Shown here one piece after another: positions 7,368-14,862 of a stretch of 29,831 bases of DNA. The notes under the pieces were generated by a model, which saw only the letters and a program-made list of their open reading frames with translations, was not told where the DNA came from and did no database searches. How positions within the stretch are numbered: the stretch's first letter is position 1; the number at the start of each line of letters is the position of its first letter. The DNA lies in NCBI GenBank assembly GCA_026988195.1, contig JALSLS010000487.1:1-29831 (forward strand). The letters run 5' to 3'. The DNA is from Methylomonas sp. Its GTDB lineage: Bacteria > Pseudomonadota > Gammaproteobacteria > Methylococcales > Methylomonadaceae. A program made the position numbers and the translations under genes.

Positions 7368-7721
7368 ATGGTTTTTGAGGGGGTTGAATTGAATAAGGCA
7401 AAGAAGCGTGAAGCACCTGCACCAGTGAAACCTGTTACTCATAATGGGTTACGGTATGAGGTTGTTCATTGGGGGCGAACCCGTGGCCTAAGCCAGAATG
7501 GTGGTTATATTGCTGTTATCGATCCTGATATTGATAAGGAGGTTGGGTTGATTAAAGTTTATCCCGTTAAATATAAGTGGTGGGGGATGGAAAAAGATAA
7601 GCAAGATATATTTATTACGGAAATTGAGTTGGATGCAAAGAGTGAAAGTTTGCTAGTAAGTGATGAGCGTAGTCGGCGATATAGAGTAGAAATAGAGTCG
7701 CAAAAGGTTCAAAAGTTATAA
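7368..7721 (+). CDS. Small protein paralogous to the next gene, candidate cytoplasmic immunity protein
   Basis: A 117-residue protein of unknown function. Residues from about 16 onward match the following gene closely. Shared blocks include RYEV.HWGR.RGL.QNGGY near the start, then LIKVY, KDKQDIFIT versus QDKLDVFIT, and a hydrophilic C-terminus. Unlike that neighbour it has no signal peptide, so it should stay in the cytoplasm. The start is uncertain: the ATG at 7368 lacks a ribosome-binding site, whereas a TTG at 7389 has GAGGGGG (7377-7383) at good distance and would give 110 residues. It starts 12 bases after the stop of the metallopeptidase gene, in the same frame. Inferred role: immunity to, or inhibition of, the metallopeptidase. 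Confidence 0.6.
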   Translation: MVFEGVELNKAKKREAPAPVKPVTHNGLRYEVVHWGRTRGLSQNGGYIAVIDPDIDKEVGLIKVYPVKYKWWGMEKDKQDIFITEIELDAKSESLLVSDERSRRYRVEIESQKVQKL

Positions 7722-7774
7722 TGTATAAATCGTCTCAAAAACTTCTAGTCTACTTTAGTTCGGAGAGAATAGTG

Positions 7775-8194
7775 ATGCGCCCAAATTATTTTTTTTTAAT
7801 ATGTCTTTTTGTTTTGATGAATGGATGTGGATTAAATGTTTCAAGTGGTCTATCTAAAAAACGTTCTGCGCCAGTACAAGTTGAACCTGTATTTTTTGAG
7901 GGTGTGCGCTATGAAGTATTACACTGGGGGAGAAGTCGAGGGCTGAACCAAAATGGTGGATATGTTGTTGCTGTTGATGAAAAGGGTGCGGTTGTTCGGC
8001 GTAAATTAATTAAGGTTTATGATGTTGTCTATTCTGGTGATATGGAACAAGATAAGCTCGATGTATTCATCACCCAGCTTTTGTTAGATAAAGAGGCAAG
8101 AGCTTTGATTGTTGATAATGAAAAGGGTGAAAAGTATATTATTGATTTAAAAAGCAAAAAAGTGAGCCATTATGGTGATTTTTTTGATGAATAA
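7775..8194 (+). CDS. Predicted lipoprotein, paralogue of preceding gene, candidate periplasmic immunity protein
   Basis: I start this at the ATG at 7775 (139 residues). It follows GGAGAG (7762-7767) and begins a classic lipoprotein signal: MRPN, a hydrophobic core FFLICLFVLM, then NGC as the lipidation site at Cys 17. An in-frame ATG at 7721 would bury that signal behind 18 extra residues and has no ribosome-binding site. After a short linker the mature part (RYEVLHWGRSRGL.QNGGY and onward) is clearly homologous to the previous gene product, so the pair arose by tandem duplication with one copy gaining or losing a secretion signal. The mature protein would be anchored on the periplasmic side. 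Together the two could protect both compartments against the adjacent peptidase. That role is inference; the homology and signal are visible. Confidence 0.65.
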   Translation: MRPNYFFLICLFVLMNGCGLNVSSGLSKKRSAPVQVEPVFFEGVRYEVLHWGRSRGLNQNGGYVVAVDEKGAVVRRKLIKVYDVVYSGDMEQDKLDVFITQLLLDKEARALIVDNEKGEKYIIDLKSKKVSHYGDFFDE

Positions 8195-8305
8195 ATACAC
8201 CGTAAGTGCTTCTCATAACTAAAATCAGTATGAAATCTAGTTTTTAAAAGGAGTTGGCTTGTTTGTTGATTTTAGCTGATCATAAATTGTTAATGAATTT
8301 TTTAG

Positions 8306-8311
8306 TATAAT
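8306..8311 (+). promoter_or_regulatory. Candidate -10 element (TATAAT) upstream of carA
   Basis: A consensus TATAAT lies 89 bases before the carA start. No good -35 hexamer is found at 16-18 bases, so the promoter call is tentative. I looked for an ArgR operator or pyrimidine-type leader here and found nothing convincing. Confidence 0.35.
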
Positions 8312-8347
8312 TCCGTAGAATACCAGTTATTTTTCTAAATTAAGAAT

Positions 8348-8373
8348 GGGATGCGTTTGGCAAGGCGTATCCC
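8348..8373 (+). promoter_or_regulatory. Leader hairpin before carA
   Basis: GGGATGCG (8348-8355) pairs with CGTATCCC (8366-8373) over eight bases with one wobble and a ten-base loop. It lies between the candidate -10 and the start codon, so it would form in the carA leader. No T-run follows, so it is not an obvious terminator. Confidence 0.4.
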
Positions 8374-8399
8374 GTTTGTGCATTTAAAGGTGACTGATC

Positions 8400-9536
8400 T
8401 TGAGTAATCCTGCTTTACTATTGTTAGAAGATGGGACGGTGTTTCATGGTGTGTCGATAGGCGCAAATGGCTGTTCTGTTGGTGAGGTTGTTTTTAATAC
8501 TTCGCTAACGGGATACCAGGAAATCCTGAGTGACCCTTCATACGCGCGTCAAATTGTGACTCTAACTTATCCTCATATAGGTAATGTTGGAACGACCAGT
8601 GAAGATGATGAGTCTAATGCAGTGTTTGCGAGTGGTTTGGTTGTTCGTGACCTACCTTTGCAACTAAGCAACTGGCGGAGTGAAAAGCCCTTACAACAAT
8701 ACCTGATAGATAATAATGTTGTCGCAATTGCAGATATTGATACGCGTAAATTAACAAGGATCTTAAGAGATAAAGGTGCGCAACGCGGCTGTGTTATTGC
8801 GGGTGAAGTCATTGATGAGGTTGCGGCTAAAAAAGCGATTGCAGGATTTACTGGCTTAAAAGGAATGGACTTAGCTAAAGAAGTCACTACAGCTAAGCAG
8901 TATGAATGGACCGAAAATATTTGGGCGTTGGTGGGCGGACACTCCGAAGCTAAAAATCTGACCAAGCATGTTGTGGCTTATGATTTTGGTGTTAAGCGTA
9001 ATATTTTACGATTGTTGGCTAATAGAGGGTGCCGGGTAACAGTTGTTCCTGCAACAACACCAGCATCTGAAGTACTAGCGATGAACCCTGATGGGGTCTT
9101 TCTTTCTAATGGTCCTGGTGATCCAGAACCCTGTACTTATGCAATTGAAGCCATTAAATTAATTTTAGAGAAACAAATACCGACCTTTGGTATTTGTTTG
9201 GGGCATCAGTTATTAGCGCTGGCGAGTGGCGCTAAAACTGAAAAAATGAAGTTTGGCCATCATGGAGCAAACCACCCTGTACAACAAAAATCGACAGGAC
9301 GTGTGATGATTAGTAGTCAAAACCATGGTTTTGCTGTGGATGAAAAAACACTTCCCGCAAATATCAAAGCGACTTATCACTCATTATTTGATGGCAGTTT
9401 ACAAGGGATTGAAAGAACAGATTGCCCTGCTATGAGCTTTCAAGGGCATCCAGAGGCCAGTCCTGGTCCACATGATGTAGAATCATTATTTGATCAATTC
9501 ATCGAAATGATGGATACACATTCAGCTAACAAATAA
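8400..9536 (+). CDS. carA: Carbamoyl-phosphate synthase small subunit (glutaminase) CarA
   Basis: CarA hydrolyses glutamine and channels ammonia to CarB for carbamoyl-phosphate, the precursor of pyrimidines and arginine. The 378-residue protein has the CarA-specific N-terminal domain (about 1-150) and a class I amidotransferase domain. Its nucleophile is Cys 266 in FGICLGHQ, and the His 350/Glu 352 pair lies in GHPEASPG. The start is a TTG giving MSNPALLLLEDG, which matches the family N-terminus. AAGG (8387-8390) is a modest ribosome-binding site, and an in-frame stop just upstream leaves no better start. carB follows after 21 bases. The pair is almost certainly one transcription unit. Identification is secure; the TTG start is likely. 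Confidence 0.96.
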   Translation: MSNPALLLLEDGTVFHGVSIGANGCSVGEVVFNTSLTGYQEILSDPSYARQIVTLTYPHIGNVGTTSEDDESNAVFASGLVVRDLPLQLSNWRSEKPLQQYLIDNNVVAIADIDTRKLTRILRDKGAQRGCVIAGEVIDEVAAKKAIAGFTGLKGMDLAKEVTTAKQYEWTENIWALVGGHSEAKNLTKHVVAYDFGVKRNILRLLANRGCRVTVVPATTPASEVLAMNPDGVFLSNGPGDPEPCTYAIEAIKLILEKQIPTFGICLGHQLLALASGAKTEKMKFGHHGANHPVQQKSTGRVMISSQNHGFAVDEKTLPANIKATYHSLFDGSLQGIERTDCPAMSFQGHPEASPGPHDVESLFDQFIEMMDTHSANK

Positions 9537-9557
9537 CTCAGGTAGATCTAACAAACT

Positions 9558-12500
9558 ATGCCAAAAAGAACCGACATAAAATCGATTTTATTATTAGGTG
9601 CAGGCCCTATTGTAATAGGCCAAGCCTGTGAGTTTGACTACTCAGGAACGCAGGCGTGTAAAGCGTTAAGAGAAGAGGGCTTCCGTGTAATCTTGGTTAA
9701 TTCTAATCCAGCAACGATTATGACTGACCCTGATATGGCGGATGCAATTTATATTGAGCCTATAGACTGGCAAACAGTCGAAAAAATTATAGAAAAAGAG
9801 CGCCCAGATGCTGTATTACCTACGATGGGTGGACAAACTGCATTGAATTGCGCTTTAGATTTAGATAAATATGGCGTATTAGAAAAATACGGCGTAGAAA
9901 TGATTGGAGCAACTAAAGAAGCCATTAATATGGCTGAAGATAGAAGCTTATTTAATCAAGCAATGGGGCGACTAGGCTTTGAGGTTGCAAAGTCTAAAAT
10001 TGCACATAATATGGAAGAAGCTTTTGCAGCGCAAGCAGAAGTGGGTTACCCGACCGTTGTTCGTCCTTCATTCACTATGGGCGGAAGTGGCGGAGGTATT
10101 GCTTATAATAAAGAAGAGTTTGTTGATATATGTGAGCGGGGTTTGTATTTATCTCCAACTAAGGAGTTATTGGTTGAAGAGTCGGTTTTAGGCTGGAAAG
10201 AGTACGAAATGGAAGTAGTACGAGATACCAATGACAATTGTATTATCGTCTGTTCCATCGAAAATTTTGATCCAATGGGAGTTCATACCGGTGATTCCAT
10301 TACGGTTGCCCCTGCACAAACACTGTCGGATAAAGAATATCAAATATTACGTAATGTCTCTTTAGCTATATTGCGTGAAATTGGTGTTGATACGGGTGGC
10401 TCAAATGTACAGGTTGCGATTAACCCAGAAGATGGGCGCATGGTAGTGATTGAGATGAACCCGCGGGTTTCTCGGTCTTCCGCATTGGCATCAAAAGCAA
10501 CTGGTTTTCCGATTGCTAAAGTAGCAGCAAAATTAGCTGTTGGTTATACGTTGGATGAACTGAAGAATGAAATTACAGGGGGTGCAACCCCAGCTTCATT
10601 TGAACCCTCTATTGATTACGTTGTGACTAAAGTTCCTAGGTTTACCTTTGAAAAATTTCCACAGGCTGACGATAGCTTAACCACACAGATGAAATCAGTG
10701 GGTGAAGTGATGGCTATTGGCCGTACCTTCCAAGAATCTTTACAAAAAGCCTTACGAGGGCTTGAAATTGGGGTAGATGGTTTAGATGAAATTGTTGATT
10801 TAACAAACCCTGATGCAACGGATATTATGCAACGCGAAATGCGTCACCCTAGGCCTGAGCGCCTATGGTATGTGGCAGATGCCTTCCGTAGTGGTATGTC
10901 ATTTGATGATATTCATGAAGCTAGTCGCATTGATCCGTGGTTTTTAGCGCAAGTAGAAGATTTGGTCTTAACTGAGAAAACTTTAGCAACGAAAACGTTA
11001 GCGACTTTAAAAGGTAATGAATTATTTAAGTTAAAGCAAAAAGGCTTTTCCGATGCTCGTTTAGCTAAGCTGTTAGGGGCTAAGGAATCTGAGGTGCGAA
11101 AGCTAAGACATAAGCAGAATGTTCGTCCTGTTTATAAACGTATTGACTCTTGTGCGGCAGAGTTTTCATCTGATACCGCCTATTTGTATTCTACTTATGA
11201 AGAAGAGTGTGAAGCGCGTGTTTCCGATAAAGAAAAAATTATTATTCTAGGGGGCGGGCCTAATCGTATAGGGCAGGGGATTGAGTTTGATTATTGCTGT
11301 GTTCATGCTGCGTTAGCCTTGCGTGAAGAGGGATACGAAACCATTATGGTGAACTGTAACCCAGAAACAGTTTCGACAGACTTCGATACTTCAGATCGTC
11401 TTTATTTCGAATCATTAACCTTAGAAGATGTATTGGAAATTATTCACCTAGAAAACCCTAAAGGTGTAATTGTGCAGTATGGTGGTCAAACACCATTGAA
11501 ATTAGCACGTGATCTTGAAGCGGCAGGTGCTCCAATTATTGGAACCTCACCTGATGCTATTGACCTAGCTGAAGATCGTGAAAGGTTTCAAGCATTATTA
11601 AATAAATTAGACCTAAAACAGCCGCCTAATGGGACTGCTCGATCAGTTGAGCAAGCAATCGTTGTGGCTAAAGAGCTTGGGTATCCATTAGTTGTGCGCC
11701 CATCTTATGTTTTAGGTGGCCGAGGAATGGAAATTGTTTATAACGAAGAAGCCTTAACACGATATATGAAAGGGGCTATTGGGGTGTCTAATGATGCACC
11801 TGTCTTGTTAGATCGCTTTTTAGATGATGCGATTGAAATGGATGTAGATGCGATTTTTGATGGCGAAACTTTATTGATTGGCGGCTTAATGCAGCATGTT
11901 GAGCAAGCGGGTGTTCACTCCGGTGATTCAGCGTGTTCAATTCCTCCTTATGACTTACCAAAACACTTGCAGGATGAGTTGCGGGTACAAGTGGGGGCAA
12001 TGGCAGAAGCGCTAGGTGTTCGAGGTTTAATGAATACACAGTTTGCCATACAAGGTGAAGATATTTACGTGTTAGAGGTTAATCCAAGAGCATCAAGAAC
12101 AGCGCCTTTTGTATCAAAGGCAACAGGTTATCCATTAGCAAAGATTGCAGCTTTATGTATGGCAGGTAAATCATTAATAGAGCAAGGTATTACTGAAGAA
12201 TGTATACCTAATTATTATTCGGTTAAAGAAGCTGTTTTCCCTTTTGTTAAGTTTCCTGGTGTTGACCCTTTGCTGGGGCCTGAAATGAAGTCAACAGGTG
12301 AGGTGATGGGGGTTGGTGAAACTTTTGGTGAAGCTTTTGCTAAATCACAGCGTGCAGCGGGTGTCGATTTGAGTGCGGGGGGGAAAGTGCTTATCAGTAT
12401 ACGAGAAGTTGATAAGCCTAAAGTAGTTGAAGTTGCGGAAATGTTGATTAAAAATAATTATGAGATTGTGGCCACTAAAGGTACTGCAAGAATTATTATA

Positions 12501-12776
12501 GAGGCGGGTATCCCTTGTGAAATTGTGTACAAAGTGAGTGAAGGGCGACCAAATACGGTGGATATGATTAAAAATGATGAAATTCAATTAATCATTAATA
12601 CGACAGATGGGGTTAAAGCAATTAATGACTCATTTACCATGCGTAGAGAGGCTTTACAGCATCATGTAACGTATTACACGACAATGGCAGGTGCAAAAGC
12701 AGCATGCTACGCGTTGGGAGAACTTGGTGCGAGTGATGTGAATTGCTTACAAGATTTGCATGCAAGTTTAAATTGA
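9558..12776 (+). CDS. carB: Carbamoyl-phosphate synthase large subunit CarB
   Basis: CarB makes carbamoyl-phosphate from bicarbonate, ammonia and two ATP, working with CarA. At 1072 residues it has the full length. It is built from two homologous ATP-grasp halves: the first opens with PKRTDIKSILLLGAGPIVIG and contains RPSFTMGGSGGGIAYN, the second opens with IIILGGGPNRIGQGIEFDY and contains RPSYVLGGRGMEIVYN. An oligomerisation segment lies between them. A C-terminal MGS-like allosteric domain (about 940-1072) is present, which in relatives binds regulators such as UMP and ornithine. The ATG is 21 bases behind carA with a weak AGGTAG site. No frameshift is seen. Identification is secure. Confidence 0.98.
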   Translation: MPKRTDIKSILLLGAGPIVIGQACEFDYSGTQACKALREEGFRVILVNSNPATIMTDPDMADAIYIEPIDWQTVEKIIEKERPDAVLPTMGGQTALNCALDLDKYGVLEKYGVEMIGATKEAINMAEDRSLFNQAMGRLGFEVAKSKIAHNMEEAFAAQAEVGYPTVVRPSFTMGGSGGGIAYNKEEFVDICERGLYLSPTKELLVEESVLGWKEYEMEVVRDTNDNCIIVCSIENFDPMGVHTGDSITVAPAQTLSDKEYQILRNVSLAILREIGVDTGGSNVQVAINPEDGRMVVIEMNPRVSRSSALASKATGFPIAKVAAKLAVGYTLDELKNEITGGATPASFEPSIDYVVTKVPRFTFEKFPQADDSLTTQMKSVGEVMAIGRTFQESLQKALRGLEIGVDGLDEIVDLTNPDATDIMQREMRHPRPERLWYVADAFRSGMSFDDIHEASRIDPWFLAQVEDLVLTEKTLATKTLATLKGNELFKLKQKGFSDARLAKLLGAKESEVRKLRHKQNVRPVYKRIDSCAAEFSSDTAYLYSTYEEECEARVSDKEKIIILGGGPNRIGQGIEFDYCCVHAALALREEGYETIMVNCNPETVSTDFDTSDRLYFESLTLEDVLEIIHLENPKGVIVQYGGQTPLKLARDLEAAGAPIIGTSPDAIDLAEDRERFQALLNKLDLKQPPNGTARSVEQAIVVAKELGYPLVVRPSYVLGGRGMEIVYNEEALTRYMKGAIGVSNDAPVLLDRFLDDAIEMDVDAIFDGETLLIGGLMQHVEQAGVHSGDSACSIPPYDLPKHLQDELRVQVGAMAEALGVRGLMNTQFAIQGEDIYVLEVNPRASRTAPFVSKATGYPLAKIAALCMAGKSLIEQGITEECIPNYYSVKEAVFPFVKFPGVDPLLGPEMKSTGEVMGVGETFGEAFAKSQRAAGVDLSAGGKVLISIREVDKPKVVEVAEMLIKNNYEIVATKGTARIIIEAGIPCEIVYKVSEGRPNTVDMIKNDEIQLIINTTDGVKAINDSFTMRREALQHHVTYYTTMAGAKAACYALGELGASDVNCLQDLHASLN

Positions 12777-13092
12777 ATTAAATGTGTGGCATGAGTTTTT
12801 ATTTCTCGTGCCATTATAGGAATGAGAATTCAATAGTACCCAAGTCTGACTGCCGCTAAAGAATAAGAATTACTAAAGATTCTTTAACCTTTTGACCCCT
12901 TAGATGGGCTAGAAAAATATTTGCGTAGTTTACTATGCACTTGTTTGTCTAGTATGCTTCTGGATTAAAAGCTCTGCGGCATAAATTCGGTATTATTAAA
13001 TTCTTACTCCTAATAGCAAATAAAGTCTGACTCGATTCAGGTTTTATTATTTACTCTCAAGTTAGTAGGATAGGAAGATTGGAGATTTAGAT
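12777..13092. other. Gene-free carB-greA spacer with nested inverted repeats
   Basis: No gene is seen in these 316 bases. A hairpin lies at 12787-12813. TAAAGAAT/ATTCTTTA pairs at 12857-12864 and 12879-12886. A 10-bp direct repeat AAGTCTGACT at 12842-12851 and 13023-13032 brackets about 170 bases, as if an element had inserted there. GGAG at 13080-13083 serves greA. Confidence 0.5.
12787..12813 (+). terminator. Possible terminator hairpin after carB
   Basis: TGGCATGAG (12787-12795) pairs with CTCGTGCCA (12805-12813), with one wobble, 11 bases after the carB stop. It lacks a following T-run, so it may only stabilise the transcript end. Confidence 0.4.
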
Positions 13093-13572
13093 ATGGCGGA
13101 TAAAGTCCCCCTTACAGTAGTTGGCGCAGATAAATTGCGTGAAGAATTAAAAGAATTAAAAAGCGTGGTTAGACCTCGTATTGTTACCGCAATATCCGAA
13201 GCGAGGGCGCATGGTGATTTAAAGGAAAATGCAGAGTATCACGCTGCAAAAGAGCAGCAAAGCTTTACCGAAGGGCGTATTAATGATATTGAAGCAAAGC
13301 TGTCAAAAGCACAGATTATAGATGTTACAGCCATTGATGCGGGTGGAAAGGTCGTTTTTGGTGCAACAGTAGAAATTGAAAATATTGATACAGAAGAGGT
13401 GGTGGTTTACCACATTGTTGGTGTAGACGAGGCTGATATTAAAGAAGGTAGAATTTCGATTAGTTCACCTATTGCCAGAGGCCTTATTGGAAAAGAAGTT
13501 GAAGATGTGGTGGTTATTAGGACGCCGAGTGGAAAAAAAGAATACGAAATCCTTTCTATCCAATACGTATAA
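13093..13572 (+). CDS. greA: Transcription elongation factor GreA
   Basis: GreA rescues backtracked RNA polymerase by stimulating cleavage of the nascent RNA 3' end through the secondary channel. The 159-residue protein matches the family length. The N-terminal antiparallel coiled coil (about 1-75) contains the signature EARAHGDLKENAEYHAAKEQ, whose acidic tip residues coordinate the catalytic metal. The C-terminal FKBP-like domain (about 80-159) ends in SPIARGLIGKEVEDVVVIRTPSG. GGAG (13080-13083) precedes the ATG. It is followed by a degraded palindromic repeat and the convergent yhbY. The greA-yhbY-rlmE-ftsH neighbourhood is the same as in enterobacteria. Identification is secure. Confidence 0.97.
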   Translation: MADKVPLTVVGADKLREELKELKSVVRPRIVTAISEARAHGDLKENAEYHAAKEQQSFTEGRINDIEAKLSKAQIIDVTAIDAGGKVVFGATVEIENIDTEEVVVYHIVGVDEADIKEGRISISSPIARGLIGKEVEDVVVIRTPSGKKEYEILSIQYV

Positions 13573-13581
13573 AAGAGCAGG

Positions 13582-13735
13582 TGAACGGTTTAGATGAAAG
13601 GGGGGAAGCTCTTTCTTTTGACCTCCCCCTTTGAAAAAGGGGGATTGAGGGGGATTTTATAAAAATATAATGTGGTGATATCAAATGCCTTTTTAATAAG
13701 CCTCCCCTCAACCCCTCTTTTTCAATGAGGGGGCT
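13582..13735. repeat. Degraded copy of the C/G-rich palindromic element (copy 2)
   Basis: The core CCTCCCCCTTTGAAAAAGGG and following bases (13622-13657) is identical to copy 1. Its inverted partner is a diverged CCTCCCCTCAACCCCTC region at about 13701-13735. TGAACGGTT at 13582-13590 looks like a stray terminal-repeat remnant. The copy lies between the convergent greA and yhbY genes and may act as a two-way transcription stop. Confidence 0.7.
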
Positions 13736-13788
13736 AAAAGCTAATGTCTTTAAAAACCCGCTTTAGAAAAAGTGTAAACCGAGTAGTC

Positions 13789-14088
13789 TTATCTTCGTCT
13801 TGGTCCGGTGACTTTTTCTACTTTAGGCTCTGGTTTTTTACGATAAATAACGACAATTTGGCCAATGGATTGAATTAGCTCGGCTTTAGTCTCTATAATA
13901 ATTTGTTCGCGGATAGTTTTTCTATCATCTCTTTCAGCACGAATTTTAATTTTAATTAATTCGTGAGTATCTAAAGTAATTTCAATTTCTTTAAGTACGG
14001 ATTCTGTTAAACCTGCTTGGCCAATTATAATAACGGGTTTTAGTAAATGAGCTTGAGCCTTTAATTGCTTCTTTCTGACAGAATTCAC
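13789..14088 (-). CDS. yhbY: CRM-domain ribosome assembly factor YhbY
   Basis: YhbY is a single CRM (IF3-C-like fold) RNA-binding protein associated with pre-50S ribosome assembly. I start it at GTG 14088 (99 residues, MNSVRKKQLKAQAHLLKP), because AGGAAACA lies just upstream and the family begins here; the frame itself stays open further but runs into the promoter of rlmE. The CRM motif is visible as VIIIGQAGLT (the GxxG loop), followed by LDTHELIKIKI and a closing IGQIVVIYRK. The C-terminus is short and basic (GPRRR). It is divergent from rlmE with only 45 bases between starts, as in E. coli. Identification is firm. Confidence 0.93.
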   Translation of the reverse strand: MNSVRKKQLKAQAHLLKPVIIIGQAGLTESVLKEIEITLDTHELIKIKIRAERDDRKTIREQIIIETKAELIQSIGQIVVIYRKKPEPKVEKVTGPRRR

Positions 14089-14103
14089 ACTGTTTCCTAT
14101 AAT
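14075..14103 (+). promoter_or_regulatory. Sigma70 promoter of rlmE (and possibly ftsH)
   Basis: CTGACA (14075-14080) and TATAAT (14098-14103) are separated by exactly 17 bases, five of six and six of six matches to consensus. The -35 lies inside the start of the divergent yhbY gene. Transcription would begin near 14110, leaving a leader of about 25 bases to the rlmE ATG with no visible Shine-Dalgarno sequence. Confidence 0.65.
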
Positions 14104-14133
14104 AAAAATATATAATTCTACACTACAAACGAT

Positions 14134-14751
14134 ATGGCGCGTAGCAAAAGCAGTAATCAATGGATGCAAGAGCACTTTGATGATGAATATGTAAAAAAAG
14201 CACAGGCTATGGGGTACCGCTCTCGGTCTACTTTTAAATTAGTTGAAATTCAGGAAAAAGATAAAATTATCAAGCCTGGAATGAATGTTATTGATTTAGG
14301 TGCTGCACCTGGCGGGTGGTCGGATTATGCGCGTAAAATTGTAGGAAAAAAAAATAAAGTTATTGCGCTAGATTTATTAGCAATTGATCCCATTGACGGG
14401 GTCGACTTTATCCAAGGTGACTTTAGAGAAAATGAAGTATTAGATGCGCTAATGCGAGTGCTAGATGGTGCTCCAGTTGATTTGGTTATGTCTGATATGG
14501 CACCTAATATTAGTGGAAATAAGGCTATGGATCAGCCACGATCTATTTATCTTGCTGAGTTAGCATTGGATACAGCGCAGACAGTTTTAACAAAAGAGGG
14601 AACTTTTTTGATTAAAATGTTCCAAGGAGCAGGGTTTGATGAATATAAGAAAGAAGTGGCAAAATATTTTGCTAGTGTAACAATAAGAAAGCCAAAATCA
14701 TCAAGGCCAAGAAGTAAAGAGGTCTATATTTTGGCTAAAGGGTTTAAATAA
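14134..14751 (+). CDS. rlmE: 23S rRNA 2'-O-methyltransferase RlmE (FtsJ/RrmJ)
   Basis: RlmE methylates the 2'-OH of U2552 in the A-loop of 23S rRNA using S-adenosylmethionine, late in 50S assembly. The 205-residue protein has the normal length. The SAM motif VIDLGAAPGGWSDYA (about 52-66) is intact. The catalytic tetrad K-D-K-E is visible as Lys 35 (RSTFKL), Asp 121 (VMSDMAPN), Lys 161 (FLIKMFQG) and Glu 196 (SRPRSKEVYI), with the same spacing as E. coli. No ribosome-binding site is seen before the ATG. The gene has a good sigma70 promoter just upstream and ftsH 111 bases downstream. In E. coli this gene is heat-induced with ftsH. Identification is secure. Confidence 0.97.
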   Translation: MARSKSSNQWMQEHFDDEYVKKAQAMGYRSRSTFKLVEIQEKDKIIKPGMNVIDLGAAPGGWSDYARKIVGKKNKVIALDLLAIDPIDGVDFIQGDFRENEVLDALMRVLDGAPVDLVMSDMAPNISGNKAMDQPRSIYLAELALDTAQTVLTKEGTFLIKMFQGAGFDEYKKEVAKYFASVTIRKPKSSRPRSKEVYILAKGFK

Positions 14752-14862
14752 TTAGATCAATCCCTATATCAATATGATAATAGAGGATAGTTAGGATGTA
14801 TATCCTGATATAATCACTTAATTTTTGAAAAATGTAAGCCGTTTAGGCTTGGAGCGTGTAGC

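Noticed and set aside
7353..7370. Possible fusion of the metallopeptidase and the next gene, which share a frame across one stop codon
   Set aside because: The peptidase ends where its family ends, and the second gene has a paralogue that is a separate protein with its own signal peptide. A nonsense mutation is therefore not needed to explain the layout.
8195..8399. ArgR operator or pyrimidine attenuator before carA
   Set aside because: Half-sites resembling TGAAT are present but without a proper partner, and the leader hairpin has no T-run or coding leader peptide.
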